DNA of 64,000 nt, taken from NCBI GenBank assembly GCA_015064185.1, contig SVSS01000003.1, forward strand, positions 1 through 64,000. Reading direction: 5' to 3'. Origin of the DNA: Oscillospiraceae bacterium (GTDB lineage: Bacteria; Bacillota; Clostridia; Oscillospirales; CAG-272). Within the stretch, counting starts at the first letter, position 1; every line of letters starts with the position of its first letter. Of this stretch, positions 42,416 through 50,995 are shown piece after piece. Made by a program: the position numbers and the translations under genes. The notes beneath the pieces are model-generated. The model saw nothing but the letters and a program-made list of their open reading frames with translations, was not told where the DNA came from and searched no databases.

Positions 42416-44013
42416 TCAAGGCTCTTTTTAAAAAGCAGATGCTTGAGGTCTTTTCTTATCTCTTTATGACAAATAAGAAAAAGACCCGTCGCACGGGCAA
42501 GGCGCTTGCCTATGCCTTGGTGCTTTACGGCTTTTTGTTTGCCTACCTTTGTGTGATGCTCTTTTTCATGGCAAGGTTCCTTTGCGAGGCGCTTGTGCCG
42601 TTGGGGCTCACGTGGTTCTATTTTGCTATCATGGCGTTGATGTCCCTTGTGATGGGCATCATCGGCAGTGTATTTAACACCTACACAACACTGTATCAGG
42701 CAAAGGATAACGACACCCTCTTGGCCATGCCAATTCCGCCCCGTTATATCCTGCTCGTGCGCCTTGCGGGTGTTTACGTATCAGGCCTGTTTTTTGAGCT
42801 TTTGGTGATGCTTCCCGCAACGGTTGCGTGGTTTATGTATGGCGAGGTGACGGCGCTTGGCGCGATCTTTGCCGTGCTCCTGCCTTTTGTGCTTTCCTTT
42901 TTCGTGCTGTCACTTTCCTGCCTTTTGGGGCTGCTGGTGGCGGCGATCGCCGCGCGTATCCGCCACAAGTCGCTTGTCATTACGCTCCTCTCGCTCGGCT
43001 TTCTCGCGCTTTATTTCTGGGGCTACAGCAAGCTGATGAGCTCGCTTACGGACCTGATGACCGTGCTCGGCGATATTGCCCAAAGGGTGAAGGGCCCCTT
43101 GTTCCTTTTCTACCATATGGGGCGTGCCGCCGAAGGGGAGGCGCTTTCGATGCTGATCTTTACGGGTATCGTGCTCGGTATTTTCCTTTTGATCTATCTC
43201 TTGCTCTCGCGTAGCTTCCTTGCGCTTGCTACCACCAACAGGGGTGCGGCAAGAAAAGCATATAAGCGCGAGCGCACCGCGCAAAGGAGCGTTGGCAGGG
43301 CACTGCTCGTGAGGGAACTGAGGCACTTTGTTTCAAGCTCCGTTTATATGCTGAACTGCGGGCTCGGCGCGCTGATGCTGCCCATTATGGGCATTATGCT
43401 GCTGATATTTAAGGACGACGTGCGTGCAATGCTCCCTCTATTTGAGGCAATGCTCGGAGGCGCTGACGTGATATATCTGCTCTTTGCGGCATTTGTGTGT
43501 ATGATGACGTCAATGATCGATCTCACCGCCCCTTCGGTGTCGCTTGAGGGCAAAAATATTTGGATCGTGCAGTCGCTCCCCGTTGAGCCGCGCAGGGTGC
43601 TGTATGCAAAGCTCCTTTTGCACCTGCTCATCGGCGTGCCCGCGGCATTGGTTGCGGCGGTGTGTCTTTTGATCGCCATTTCTCCCTCGCTACCGTTTTT
43701 GATCCTCATTCCGCTTGCCATGCTGCTGTTTTTGCTGTTCATTGCACTGTTTGGATTATTTATGAATCTGAAAGCACCAAACCTCTCTTGGGCAAACGAA
43801 ACAGTGCCTGTCAAGCAATCCATGAGCGTAACCGTTACGCTTTTTGGCGGCTGGGTGCTCACTGCAGCTTTGGGTGCTCTTTACGTACCCCTGCACGGGC
43901 ACGTGGCGCCCGCCCTTTACCTCGCGCTTGTGTGCGTGCTGCTGGCAGGTGCTTGCACAGCGCTTTTCCTGTGGATCAGAAAAAAGGGCGCGGAGATCTT
44001 TGCAATGTTATAA
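42412..44013 (+). CDS. ABC transporter permease (large ABC exporter type)
   Basis: Multi-TM 533-aa protein overlapping the ATPase stop. Confidence 0.85.
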   Translation: MIKALFKKQMLEVFSYLFMTNKKKTRRTGKALAYALVLYGFLFAYLCVMLFFMARFLCEALVPLGLTWFYFAIMALMSLVMGIIGSVFNTYTTLYQAKDNDTLLAMPIPPRYILLVRLAGVYVSGLFFELLVMLPATVAWFMYGEVTALGAIFAVLLPFVLSFFVLSLSCLLGLLVAAIAARIRHKSLVITLLSLGFLALYFWGYSKLMSSLTDLMTVLGDIAQRVKGPLFLFYHMGRAAEGEALSMLIFTGIVLGIFLLIYLLLSRSFLALATTNRGAARKAYKRERTAQRSVGRALLVRELRHFVSSSVYMLNCGLGALMLPIMGIMLLIFKDDVRAMLPLFEAMLGGADVIYLLFAAFVCMMTSMIDLTAPSVSLEGKNIWIVQSLPVEPRRVLYAKLLLHLLIGVPAALVAAVCLLIAISPSLPFLILIPLAMLLFLLFIALFGLFMNLKAPNLSWANETVPVKQSMSVTVTLFGGWVLTAALGALYVPLHGHVAPALYLALVCVLLAGACTALFLWIRKKGAEIFAML

Positions 44014-44020
44014 TGTAAAA

Positions 44021-44056
44021 ACACCCCAAAACGCAGCGCGTTTTGGGGTGTATTGC
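44021..44056 (+). terminator. hairpin terminator, identical to the one at 48557
   Basis: ACACCCCAAAACGCAGCGCGTTTTGGGGTGT. Confidence 0.8.
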
Positions 44057-44148
44057 TTTTATTTATCTTTTATACAGTGTTGCTTGACGATAAAAATTAT
44101 AGGCATTGTCGGTTTTATCAATAGGAAGCATTCCTGCGTGCCTGTGAA

Positions 44149-44177
44149 TTGAAAAACAACACCGTTTGTGGTATAAT
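44149..44177 (+). promoter_or_regulatory. sigma-A type promoter of the response regulator gene
   Basis: TTGAAA-17 bp-TATAAT. Confidence 0.7.
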
Positions 44178-44232
44178 AAAGTAACACGCCTTGTTTGAAA
44201 CAAAATTTCTCAAGCAAATAAAAGGAGCAACC

Positions 44233-44886
44233 ATGAAAACGATACTGATCATCGACGACGATATGCACATTGGCAATATGCTACAGGAGCTTCTCGAAAG
44301 AGAGGGCTACGGAGTGCTTCGCGCGTATTCGGGCACGGAAGCGTTATTGCTGCTTCCACAGAAAACGCCCGATCTTGTGCTGCTTGACCTGATGCTCCCC
44401 GGGCTTTCGGGTGAGGAGGTCTTGCCCAAAATTAAGAACATTCCCGTCATTGTGGTAAGTGCCAAAATAGACGTGCAGGACAAGGTGGATCTTTTGCTTG
44501 GCGGGGCGGCGGATTACGTCACAAAGCCCTTTGATACCAAGGAATTGCTTGCAAGAATTTCGGTGGCGCTACGAAACACATTGGCGCAAGTGCCACTTTT
44601 GCATTACGATGCGATTACCTTGAACACGGCAAGCTATGCCGTGTTTGTTGACGGTGCCGAGGTCAAGCTGACGCGCACGGAGTTTGCCATCCTCAAATAT
44701 CTGATGCAAAACAGTGCACAGGCACTTTCCAAGTCGCAATTACTTGACCGTATTGCCCTTGATACACCCGATTGTACCGAAGGCTCGCTAAAAATTCATG
44801 TTAGCAATCTGCGAAAAAAACTGCGTGACGTGTCGGGGAAAGATTATATTGAAGCTGTTTGGGGCATCGGTTTTAAGTTGAAATAA
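44233..44886 (+). CDS. OmpR/PhoB family response regulator
   Basis: IIDDDMHIGNMLQELL receiver; winged helix C-terminus LTRTEFAILKYLMQNSAQALSKSQLL. Confidence 0.95.
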   Translation: MKTILIIDDDMHIGNMLQELLEREGYGVLRAYSGTEALLLLPQKTPDLVLLDLMLPGLSGEEVLPKIKNIPVIVVSAKIDVQDKVDLLLGGAADYVTKPFDTKELLARISVALRNTLAQVPLLHYDAITLNTASYAVFVDGAEVKLTRTEFAILKYLMQNSAQALSKSQLLDRIALDTPDCTEGSLKIHVSNLRKKLRDVSGKDYIEAVWGIGFKLK

Positions 44887-44910
44887 GGCAAAAAACCGCA
44901 AAATGAAAAT

Positions 44911-44952
44911 CTTTACGAAATCTTAACCCTTTTCTTTACCGCTACCTTAACC
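44911..44952. promoter_or_regulatory. tandem direct repeat, putative response-regulator operator
   Basis: CTTTACGAAATCTTAACC (44911) and CTTTACCGCTACCTTAACC (44934), about two helical turns apart. Confidence 0.55.
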
Positions 44953-44997
44953 GCTTTGCGGTAAGATATCGGCAACATCCAAAAGGAGGAGTTCGAG

Positions 44998-45912
44998 ATG
45001 GAATACGTACTCACAACACAAAACTTATCCAAATCCTACCGCAAGTTTCAGGCGCTCGATAATTTCACCATGCGCGTGCCAAAGGGCGCGATCTATGGCT
45101 TTGTCGGCAAGAACGGCGCGGGTAAGACCACGCTAATCCGCCTTGTTTGCGGTCTGCAAGCGCCCACGGCTGGCTCTTACAGCATCTACGGCATCGACTA
45201 TAAGGACAAGAGCATTTCAAAGGCGCGCCGCCGCATGGGCGCGGTGGTGGAAACGCCCGCGATCTATATGGATATGACCGCCACGGAAAACTTGAAGCAG
45301 CAGTATCTTCTGCTCGGACTTCCTTCCTATGAGGGGATCGACGAGCTGCTTTCTCTTGTGGGGCTTGCGAACACAGGAAAGAAAAAGGCGCGCAACTTCT
45401 CGCTTGGTATGAAGCAGCGCCTTGGCATCGCCATCGCGCTTGCGGGCGATCCCGATTTTCTCGTGTTGGACGAGCCCGTGAACGGCCTCGATCCACAGGG
45501 CATCATCGAGATCCGCGAGCTGATCCTAAAGCTCAACCGCGAGCGACAGATCACCGTGCTGATCTCCAGCCATATTCTGGACGAGCTTTCCCGTCTTGCC
45601 ACGCATTACGGCTTTATTGATAAGGGTAGGATGGTCAAGGAGATGAGCGCCGCGGAGCTGGAGGCGTCTTGCCGCAAATGTATGCGCGTGGAGGTCAGCA
45701 ACACCGCCGCGCTGTCGCGCGTGCTGGACGGTATGAGCGTGGAATACAAGATCCTTACCGACACCACCGCCGATATTTACGCAAAGCTTAATATTTCGGA
45801 GCTGACACACGCGCTCGATAAGAGCGCCTGCGAGCTGCGCGCGATCACCGAGCACGATGAATCCCTTGAAAGCTACTTTGTGGGGCTTGTGGGAGGTGGC
45901 GAGCGTGAGTAA
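44998..45912 (+). CDS. ABC transporter ATP-binding protein (BcrA/lantibiotic-immunity type)
   Basis: GKNGAGKTTLIRLVCGL, NFSLGMKQRLGIAIAL, LVLDEPVNGLDPQGI. Confidence 0.93.
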   Translation: MEYVLTTQNLSKSYRKFQALDNFTMRVPKGAIYGFVGKNGAGKTTLIRLVCGLQAPTAGSYSIYGIDYKDKSISKARRRMGAVVETPAIYMDMTATENLKQQYLLLGLPSYEGIDELLSLVGLANTGKKKARNFSLGMKQRLGIAIALAGDPDFLVLDEPVNGLDPQGIIEIRELILKLNRERQITVLISSHILDELSRLATHYGFIDKGRMVKEMSAAELEASCRKCMRVEVSNTAALSRVLDGMSVEYKILTDTTADIYAKLNISELTHALDKSACELRAITEHDESLESYFVGLVGGGERE

Positions 45913-46744
45913 TCTTTTGCGCGCAGGATTTGTCCGTTATCTCAAAAATCCACTTGCAGTCATTACCGCCGTTGCCTCGCTTGTGATAGGGCTTCTTGGC
46001 GGTCGCAATGCAGTCTACACCATCGATGATGTGTATTTGATCGCGTTGTTCATTGCATTTGCCGCATTTATTTCGCTACTCGTCGGGCGCGAGCACGGGG
46101 AAGGCGGCTTTCGCAATAAGGCGATCGCGGGTTACACGAAGGGACAGATCTTTTTCTCGGAATGGCTGCTGCACACGGTGTTTTGCCTGTGCCTGCTGCT
46201 GCTCTTTCTTGTCGGCTTTGCACCACTCGCGCACGAGGTGCTTTCCCCCGTGCCCGCGAGGGTGCTTGCTCTGATCGCCCTTTGCTTTGTATGTATGACG
46301 GTAGCTGTTGTGACTCTGCTTTGCGTGCTTTCCATGCTGGTTAGCTCTCGCGCCGTGTCGGCGATCCTTTCGGTGCTGTTGGTGATCGGGCTGTTGTTTG
46401 CTTCTTATAAGATTGAAGAAGCGCTTTCCACACCGCAATATTATTACATAAGTCACTATGATGAGCAAAACGAGCTTGTATGGGAAGAACAAAAGGAAAG
46501 TCCGCTTTATGTGGACGGCGCGGCGCGCACGTTTCTTACGCATCTGAATTATACGATCCCCTTGGGGCAAAGCGAGCCGTTGATCCAGTGCATTGGTGTA
46601 TGGAATTACGACGTGTCATGGATCGATGAGCATTCTTGTTCGCATCTGAAGATCGTGAAATTTTTTCCGCTTTATTCCTTGGGGCTAACGGTAACCATCG
46701 GTGGCATCGGTTATGCGATCTTCCGCCGCCGTGACCTGAGATAG
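45905..46744 (+). CDS. ABC-2 type permease
   Basis: GTG start at 45905 overlapping the ATPase stop; six or more TM segments. Confidence 0.8.
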   Translation: MSNLLRAGFVRYLKNPLAVITAVASLVIGLLGGRNAVYTIDDVYLIALFIAFAAFISLLVGREHGEGGFRNKAIAGYTKGQIFFSEWLLHTVFCLCLLLLFLVGFAPLAHEVLSPVPARVLALIALCFVCMTVAVVTLLCVLSMLVSSRAVSAILSVLLVIGLLFASYKIEEALSTPQYYYISHYDEQNELVWEEQKESPLYVDGAARTFLTHLNYTIPLGQSEPLIQCIGVWNYDVSWIDEHSCSHLKIVKFFPLYSLGLTVTIGGIGYAIFRRRDLR

Positions 46745-46747
46745 GGG

Positions 46748-47602
46748 GTGGACGGCGTGAAAAATCTGCTTTCTGCCACCTTTCGGCGGCTTTTTAAGGG
46801 GAAGTTGTTTTGGATCGGCATGCTTGCCATGGGTGGTTTTGGTGCTGTTGCAACGATCGCACGGGCACGCGATGCCTACATTCTGCAGGGAATGGGCTAC
46901 GACACCCCCGACGGGCTTTTGTTTATCGGTCTCACTTATTTTCTCATCACCGTGGCGGTATTCGACAGTCTTTTTATCGGTGCCGAGCACGCAGACGGCA
47001 CGTGGCGCAATAAGCTGATCGTGGGACAGGGAAAGGTGCAGATCTACCTCACGTATCTGACCGTTACCACCGCAGCCACGCTCCTGATGCACCTTGTCTA
47101 TATCGGCGTGGTGTTAGGGCTTTCCGCGCCGCTGCTGAACCCCTTTTTGACACCGATAAAGGTGAACGTGGTGTTCTTTTTCTGCTCGCTTGCCACCGTG
47201 GTGGCAATGAATGCCCTGATGGTAACGCTTTGTATGCTCGTGCAAAACAGGGCGGTTGTGGCGGTTGGCGCAATGCTGCTTGCCATTGGCTTGATGATGG
47301 GCGGTATGGCGATCTATCAAATGCTCTGTGCCCCCGAATTTTTGAGCGGTCCGGCAACGATCGTAAACGGCGTGCTGATGCCACCCCCCGAGCCCGTGCC
47401 CAACCCCAAATATCTCACGGGTGTAAAGCGCGCATTCTTCCAATTTTTGCACGATTTTCTGCCCGGCGGGCAGGCGCTGACCATTGGTATGACAGGCGAG
47501 TTGCCTGCAAACGTGTGGCGGCTGCCCGTGTTTTCGGCGTTGCTCACCTTGCTTTCCACCCTTGGCGGCGCGTGGGGCTTTTGCCACCGTGATTTAAAAT
47601 AA
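46748..47602 (+). CDS. ABC-2 type permease (second paralogue)
   Basis: GTG start; multi-TM; same layout as the preceding permease. Confidence 0.8.
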   Translation: MDGVKNLLSATFRRLFKGKLFWIGMLAMGGFGAVATIARARDAYILQGMGYDTPDGLLFIGLTYFLITVAVFDSLFIGAEHADGTWRNKLIVGQGKVQIYLTYLTVTTAATLLMHLVYIGVVLGLSAPLLNPFLTPIKVNVVFFFCSLATVVAMNALMVTLCMLVQNRAVVAVGAMLLAIGLMMGGMAIYQMLCAPEFLSGPATIVNGVLMPPPEPVPNPKYLTGVKRAFFQFLHDFLPGGQALTIGMTGELPANVWRLPVFSALLTLLSTLGGAWGFCHRDLK

Positions 47603-47617
47603 TATCAAAAAGGAGGT

Positions 47618-48502
47618 GTGCGTATGGTTGCGTTATGGATCGCGGTGGGGGTGTTGTCCCTTGCCGTACTCTTGCTTGTGTGCAAGGTTTTCTCCATGCA
47701 AAAGGCAACAAGAGAGATCGCCGCAGGCTTTGCCGAGCATCTACAAAGCGATACCAATACGCTGATCTGCGTATCCACCAGGGATCGACATATACGCACA
47801 CTTGCCGCCTCGATCAACCGAGAGCTGCGCACGCTACGCGAGATGCGGCACCGCTATCAAAATGGCGACAAGGAATTAAAAAGCGCCGTCACCAATATCT
47901 CGCACGATCTGCGCACACCGCTCACCGCCATTTGCGGGTATCTTGACCTTTTAGAAGCGGAGGAAAAATCCGAGCAGACCGCCCGTTATATCGCGCAAAT
48001 TGCAAACCGGATCGAGGTTTTGAAGTCGCTGACCGAGGAGCTGTTCCGCTTTTCGGTGATCTCGGCTGAGCCGGCGCTCGCGCCTGAGCATCTGAACGTG
48101 TGCCGCGTGCTGGAGGATACGCTTGTTTCCTTTTACGGCGCGTTGGAGGGAAGGGGCATCCATACAGAGATCTCCTTGCCGGAAGCCCCCGTGTGGCGCA
48201 CTTTAGATGCCTCTGCACTTTCTCGCATTTTTAGCAACATCGTGAGCAATGCGGTAAAATATTCCGACGGAGATTTTAGCGTCTGTATGAGCGAGGACGG
48301 CCGCATCGTGTTTACCAATACGGCGCACACCTTGTCTGCGGTGGACGTGGAAAAGCTGTTTGACCGCTTCTATACGGTCAATTCCGCGAGAAGCTCCACA
48401 GGCCTCGGGCTTTCGATCGCCAAGATCCTGGTCGAGCGGATGGGTGGGTGTCTGACCGCCCAATATAAGCATGGGCAGCTTAACATTATTTGTACTTTCT
48501 AA
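47618..48502 (+). CDS. sensor histidine kinase
   Basis: NISHDLRTPLTAICGYLDLL H-box; IVSNAVKYS N-box; STGLGLSIAKILVERMGG G-box. Confidence 0.95.
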   Translation: MRMVALWIAVGVLSLAVLLLVCKVFSMQKATREIAAGFAEHLQSDTNTLICVSTRDRHIRTLAASINRELRTLREMRHRYQNGDKELKSAVTNISHDLRTPLTAICGYLDLLEAEEKSEQTARYIAQIANRIEVLKSLTEELFRFSVISAEPALAPEHLNVCRVLEDTLVSFYGALEGRGIHTEISLPEAPVWRTLDASALSRIFSNIVSNAVKYSDGDFSVCMSEDGRIVFTNTAHTLSAVDVEKLFDRFYTVNSARSSTGLGLSIAKILVERMGGCLTAQYKHGQLNIICTF

Positions 48503-48556
48503 AAAATTATGATCTGTCGGGTCATGTGCAAAAAAGCACCACACCGTAACCGAAAA

Positions 48557-48590
48557 ACACCCCAAAACGCAGCGCGTTTTGGGGTGTTTT
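48557..48590 (+). terminator. hairpin terminator, identical stem-loop to 44021
   Basis: ACACCCCAAAACGCAGCGCGTTTTGGGGTGTTTTCTT. Confidence 0.8.
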
Positions 48591-48594
48591 CTTG

Positions 48595-49296
48595 TTATTT
48601 GCGCTTGCGCGCAGGCACGAGGGAGAGTGCGAGAAGCGCCTGCGAGGGCACGTAAAAGATCCATGCGAGGTTGAAGCCCGGGTGCGCTAAGTGGTAGATG
48701 AAGCCGCCCTTGGCGAGGGGAAGATATCCTTCAATGAGGGAAAGCCCCACAAAAACATCACAGCAGGAAAAGAGCAAAAGCCCCGCGGCAAACAGGGGCG
48801 GCTTTTCGCCCAGCAAAAAGGCGAAGACCACATTTAAAAGCAGATTGGCGAAGTAAAACATCGAAACAAGCGCCACCGCATCGGCATTTTTGCCGAGCAC
48901 CAAAAGTGTGATAGCGAGTGTGAGAATTGGCACACCAACGCGCAAAAGTGCGTGCACGGTGCGGCGTTTTTCGTTTGTATCGGTAAAATAAATGCGCGCA
49001 AAATAGCAAAGCTGCGTTACTGAAAAAAAGAGCATGGCAGCAAGCTTTTCCTCAGCGCCGCGCAAAACCAAAAAGTAATCGGCACAAACGGTAGCGAGGA
49101 GTGCTGCTTGCGTGAAATAGTAGCACTTCGTGTGGGAGAAAAGCAAAAACGCAAACAGGCAGGCAAGCACAACAGCCGCATAGGAGCACAAAGTAGCACC
49201 TCTGCCGGGCAGCACTTGGAGCAGGATGCCGAGCGTGAGCTCCGCTATTAAAAACGCGCCACACAAGAGCTTGTCGAGGTGTTTATTCTTTCGCAT
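48595..49296 (-). CDS. multi-TM membrane protein, possibly YhhN/TMEM86-like
   Basis: Eight hydrophobic segments; family assignment tentative. Confidence 0.55.
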   Translation of the reverse strand: MRKNKHLDKLLCGAFLIAELTLGILLQVLPGRGATLCSYAAVVLACLFAFLLFSHTKCYYFTQAALLATVCADYFLVLRGAEEKLAAMLFFSVTQLCYFARIYFTDTNEKRRTVHALLRVGVPILTLAITLLVLGKNADAVALVSMFYFANLLLNVVFAFLLGEKPPLFAAGLLLFSCCDVFVGLSLIEGYLPLAKGGFIYHLAHPGFNLAWIFYVPSQALLALSLVPARKRK

Positions 49297-49361
49297 ATTC
49301 GCCCTCCTTTTTTAATCTGCTTTTATTATAGCGCTTTCTTTGAAAAAGTCAACCTGTTTTA

Positions 49362-49391
49362 TTGACAAGAGGGGCGCAAATTTGGTATAAT
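49362..49391 (+). promoter_or_regulatory. sigma-A type promoter of the MBL-fold gene
   Basis: TTGACA-18 bp-TATAAT. Confidence 0.75.
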
Positions 49392-49417
49392 AAAGAAAAA
49401 TAATCAAGGAGCATTCT

Positions 49418-50236
49418 ATGAAGCTTACCTATCTTGGAACCTCCTCTGTTGAGGGCTTTCCCGCTGTTTTTTGTAATTGTAAAAACTGTGCCGCGGCGCG
49501 CAGGCTCGGCGGTGTGAATATTCGTACGCGTACACAGGCACTTGTCAACGAGGATCTTTTGATCGACCTGCCCGCTGACACCCTCCATCACTTTTTGCAG
49601 TTTGGCATAGAGGCGCACAAGGTCAAGTACCTGTTTGTAACACATTCGCATAAGGATCATTGCTACCCGCAGGAGCTGGGATGCCACCGTCACCCCTGCG
49701 CCAAGGAAATGGAGCAGCCGGTCCTGCGCGTATTTGGCAGTCACGGCGCACACGCCCTGATGGCTCCCTTTGCCTCGGACAACGTTGTTGTGTCGGAGCT
49801 GAAGCCCTTTGATGTGGTAGAGCTTGCGGAGTACCGTGTGACCGCGCTGCCCGCTAGGCACATGGGTGAGAATGAAGGCGCACTCATTTACCTCATTGAT
49901 GACGGCGAGAAGAAGGTGCTTTATGCCCATGATACAGGCTACTTTCTTGATGAGGTGTTTGATTACTTAAAGGATAACGGCATCGTGCTGGATCTGGTCA
50001 GCTACGACTGTGCTTACGGCGATAAATTCGTTGCCGATACGGGCGGACATATGGGCATTGAAAACATCGTGCGCGTGCGTGAGCGTCTTCTCGAGATCGG
50101 CGCAGTGAATGAAAAAACCATTCACGTACTCAATCATTTCTCGCATGGTATCAATCCCTTGCAAAGCCGCCTTGAAAAGCTGGTGAGAGGCCAGGGCTTC
50201 TCTGTGGCACACGACGGCCGCGTAATGGATATCTAA
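49418..50236 (+). CDS. MBL-fold metallo-hydrolase (PhnP-like)
   Basis: THSHKDHCYPQEL metal motif; CNCKNCAAAR; AHDTGYFLDE. Confidence 0.88.
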   Translation: MKLTYLGTSSVEGFPAVFCNCKNCAAARRLGGVNIRTRTQALVNEDLLIDLPADTLHHFLQFGIEAHKVKYLFVTHSHKDHCYPQELGCHRHPCAKEMEQPVLRVFGSHGAHALMAPFASDNVVVSELKPFDVVELAEYRVTALPARHMGENEGALIYLIDDGEKKVLYAHDTGYFLDEVFDYLKDNGIVLDLVSYDCAYGDKFVADTGGHMGIENIVRVRERLLEIGAVNEKTIHVLNHFSHGINPLQSRLEKLVRGQGFSVAHDGRVMDI

Positions 50237-50250
50237 AAAACAAAAACAAA

Positions 50251-50292
50251 GGCTTGTGCAGCAGCCATGTGGCGCTGTGCAAGCCCTTATTT
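50251..50292 (+). terminator. hairpin terminator
   Basis: GGCTTGTGCAGC...GCGCTGTGCAAGCC-CTTATTTTTTT. Confidence 0.8.
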
Positions 50293-50754
50293 TTTTGCAA
50301 GATTTAAAATCGGAACACCGTTTTGCTGCGCGTAGGAGCAGGTGTAAAACGTGCCACCCTGCCGTTTTGTAATGTAGGCAACGCAAAGCTCACTTCCGTC
50401 AACCAAGGCGCGGTTGCGTGCATACATACAGCCCGACCGATAAGTGTCAAAGAGAAAGCGCACGCTGTTGGCATGATCGATGATATCCTGCCAGAGAAGC
50501 CGCTCTCCCTCGCGCCAGTTTTTTGCCTGATCGCGGCAGGGCAAGATGAGGTGAAGCTTGATCTCGGGATGCTTTTCCCGCGCTGAGAGCACGCGAAGGG
50601 CGGCAAGCATATCAAAGCCAAGTGCGCCGCCCGCGCGAAATTCGGTAAAGCCCTCGGCAATCAGTGCTTCAAGGGTGCGGTCAAGGCGCAGGGTAAGAGC
50701 AAGACGCGCGGTGGCGGGAATATCGCGGTGTCCTGTAAAGCAGCAGATCTTCAT
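50287..50754 (-). CDS. SLOG family protein (DUF1273/YpsA-like)
   Basis: MKICCFTGHRDIP...FRAGGALGFDMLAALRVL...LILPCRDQAKNW. Confidence 0.85.
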   Translation of the reverse strand: MKICCFTGHRDIPATARLALTLRLDRTLEALIAEGFTEFRAGGALGFDMLAALRVLSAREKHPEIKLHLILPCRDQAKNWREGERLLWQDIIDHANSVRFLFDTYRSGCMYARNRALVDGSELCVAYITKRQGGTFYTCSYAQQNGVPILNLAKK

Positions 50755-50995
50755 ACGGTACCCCTCCTTTCTTTTTTTTACAGTATAGCACAAATCCCCA
50801 TGCAACGGTAGCGGTTTTGAAAATATTCCTCAAAAAATCAGTTTTCCATCGCAAGTTTTTCGACTTTTCGGCAGCGCACGCCGCCCCCCGACGGTTTTTT
50901 GCAGCTTTTTCCAAATAGCAATCAATTTCGGCGGCACGTGGCGACGGCTTTTGCACCTCACGGGGACTACAATAAAGGCAAAAACGGAGGTCGTT

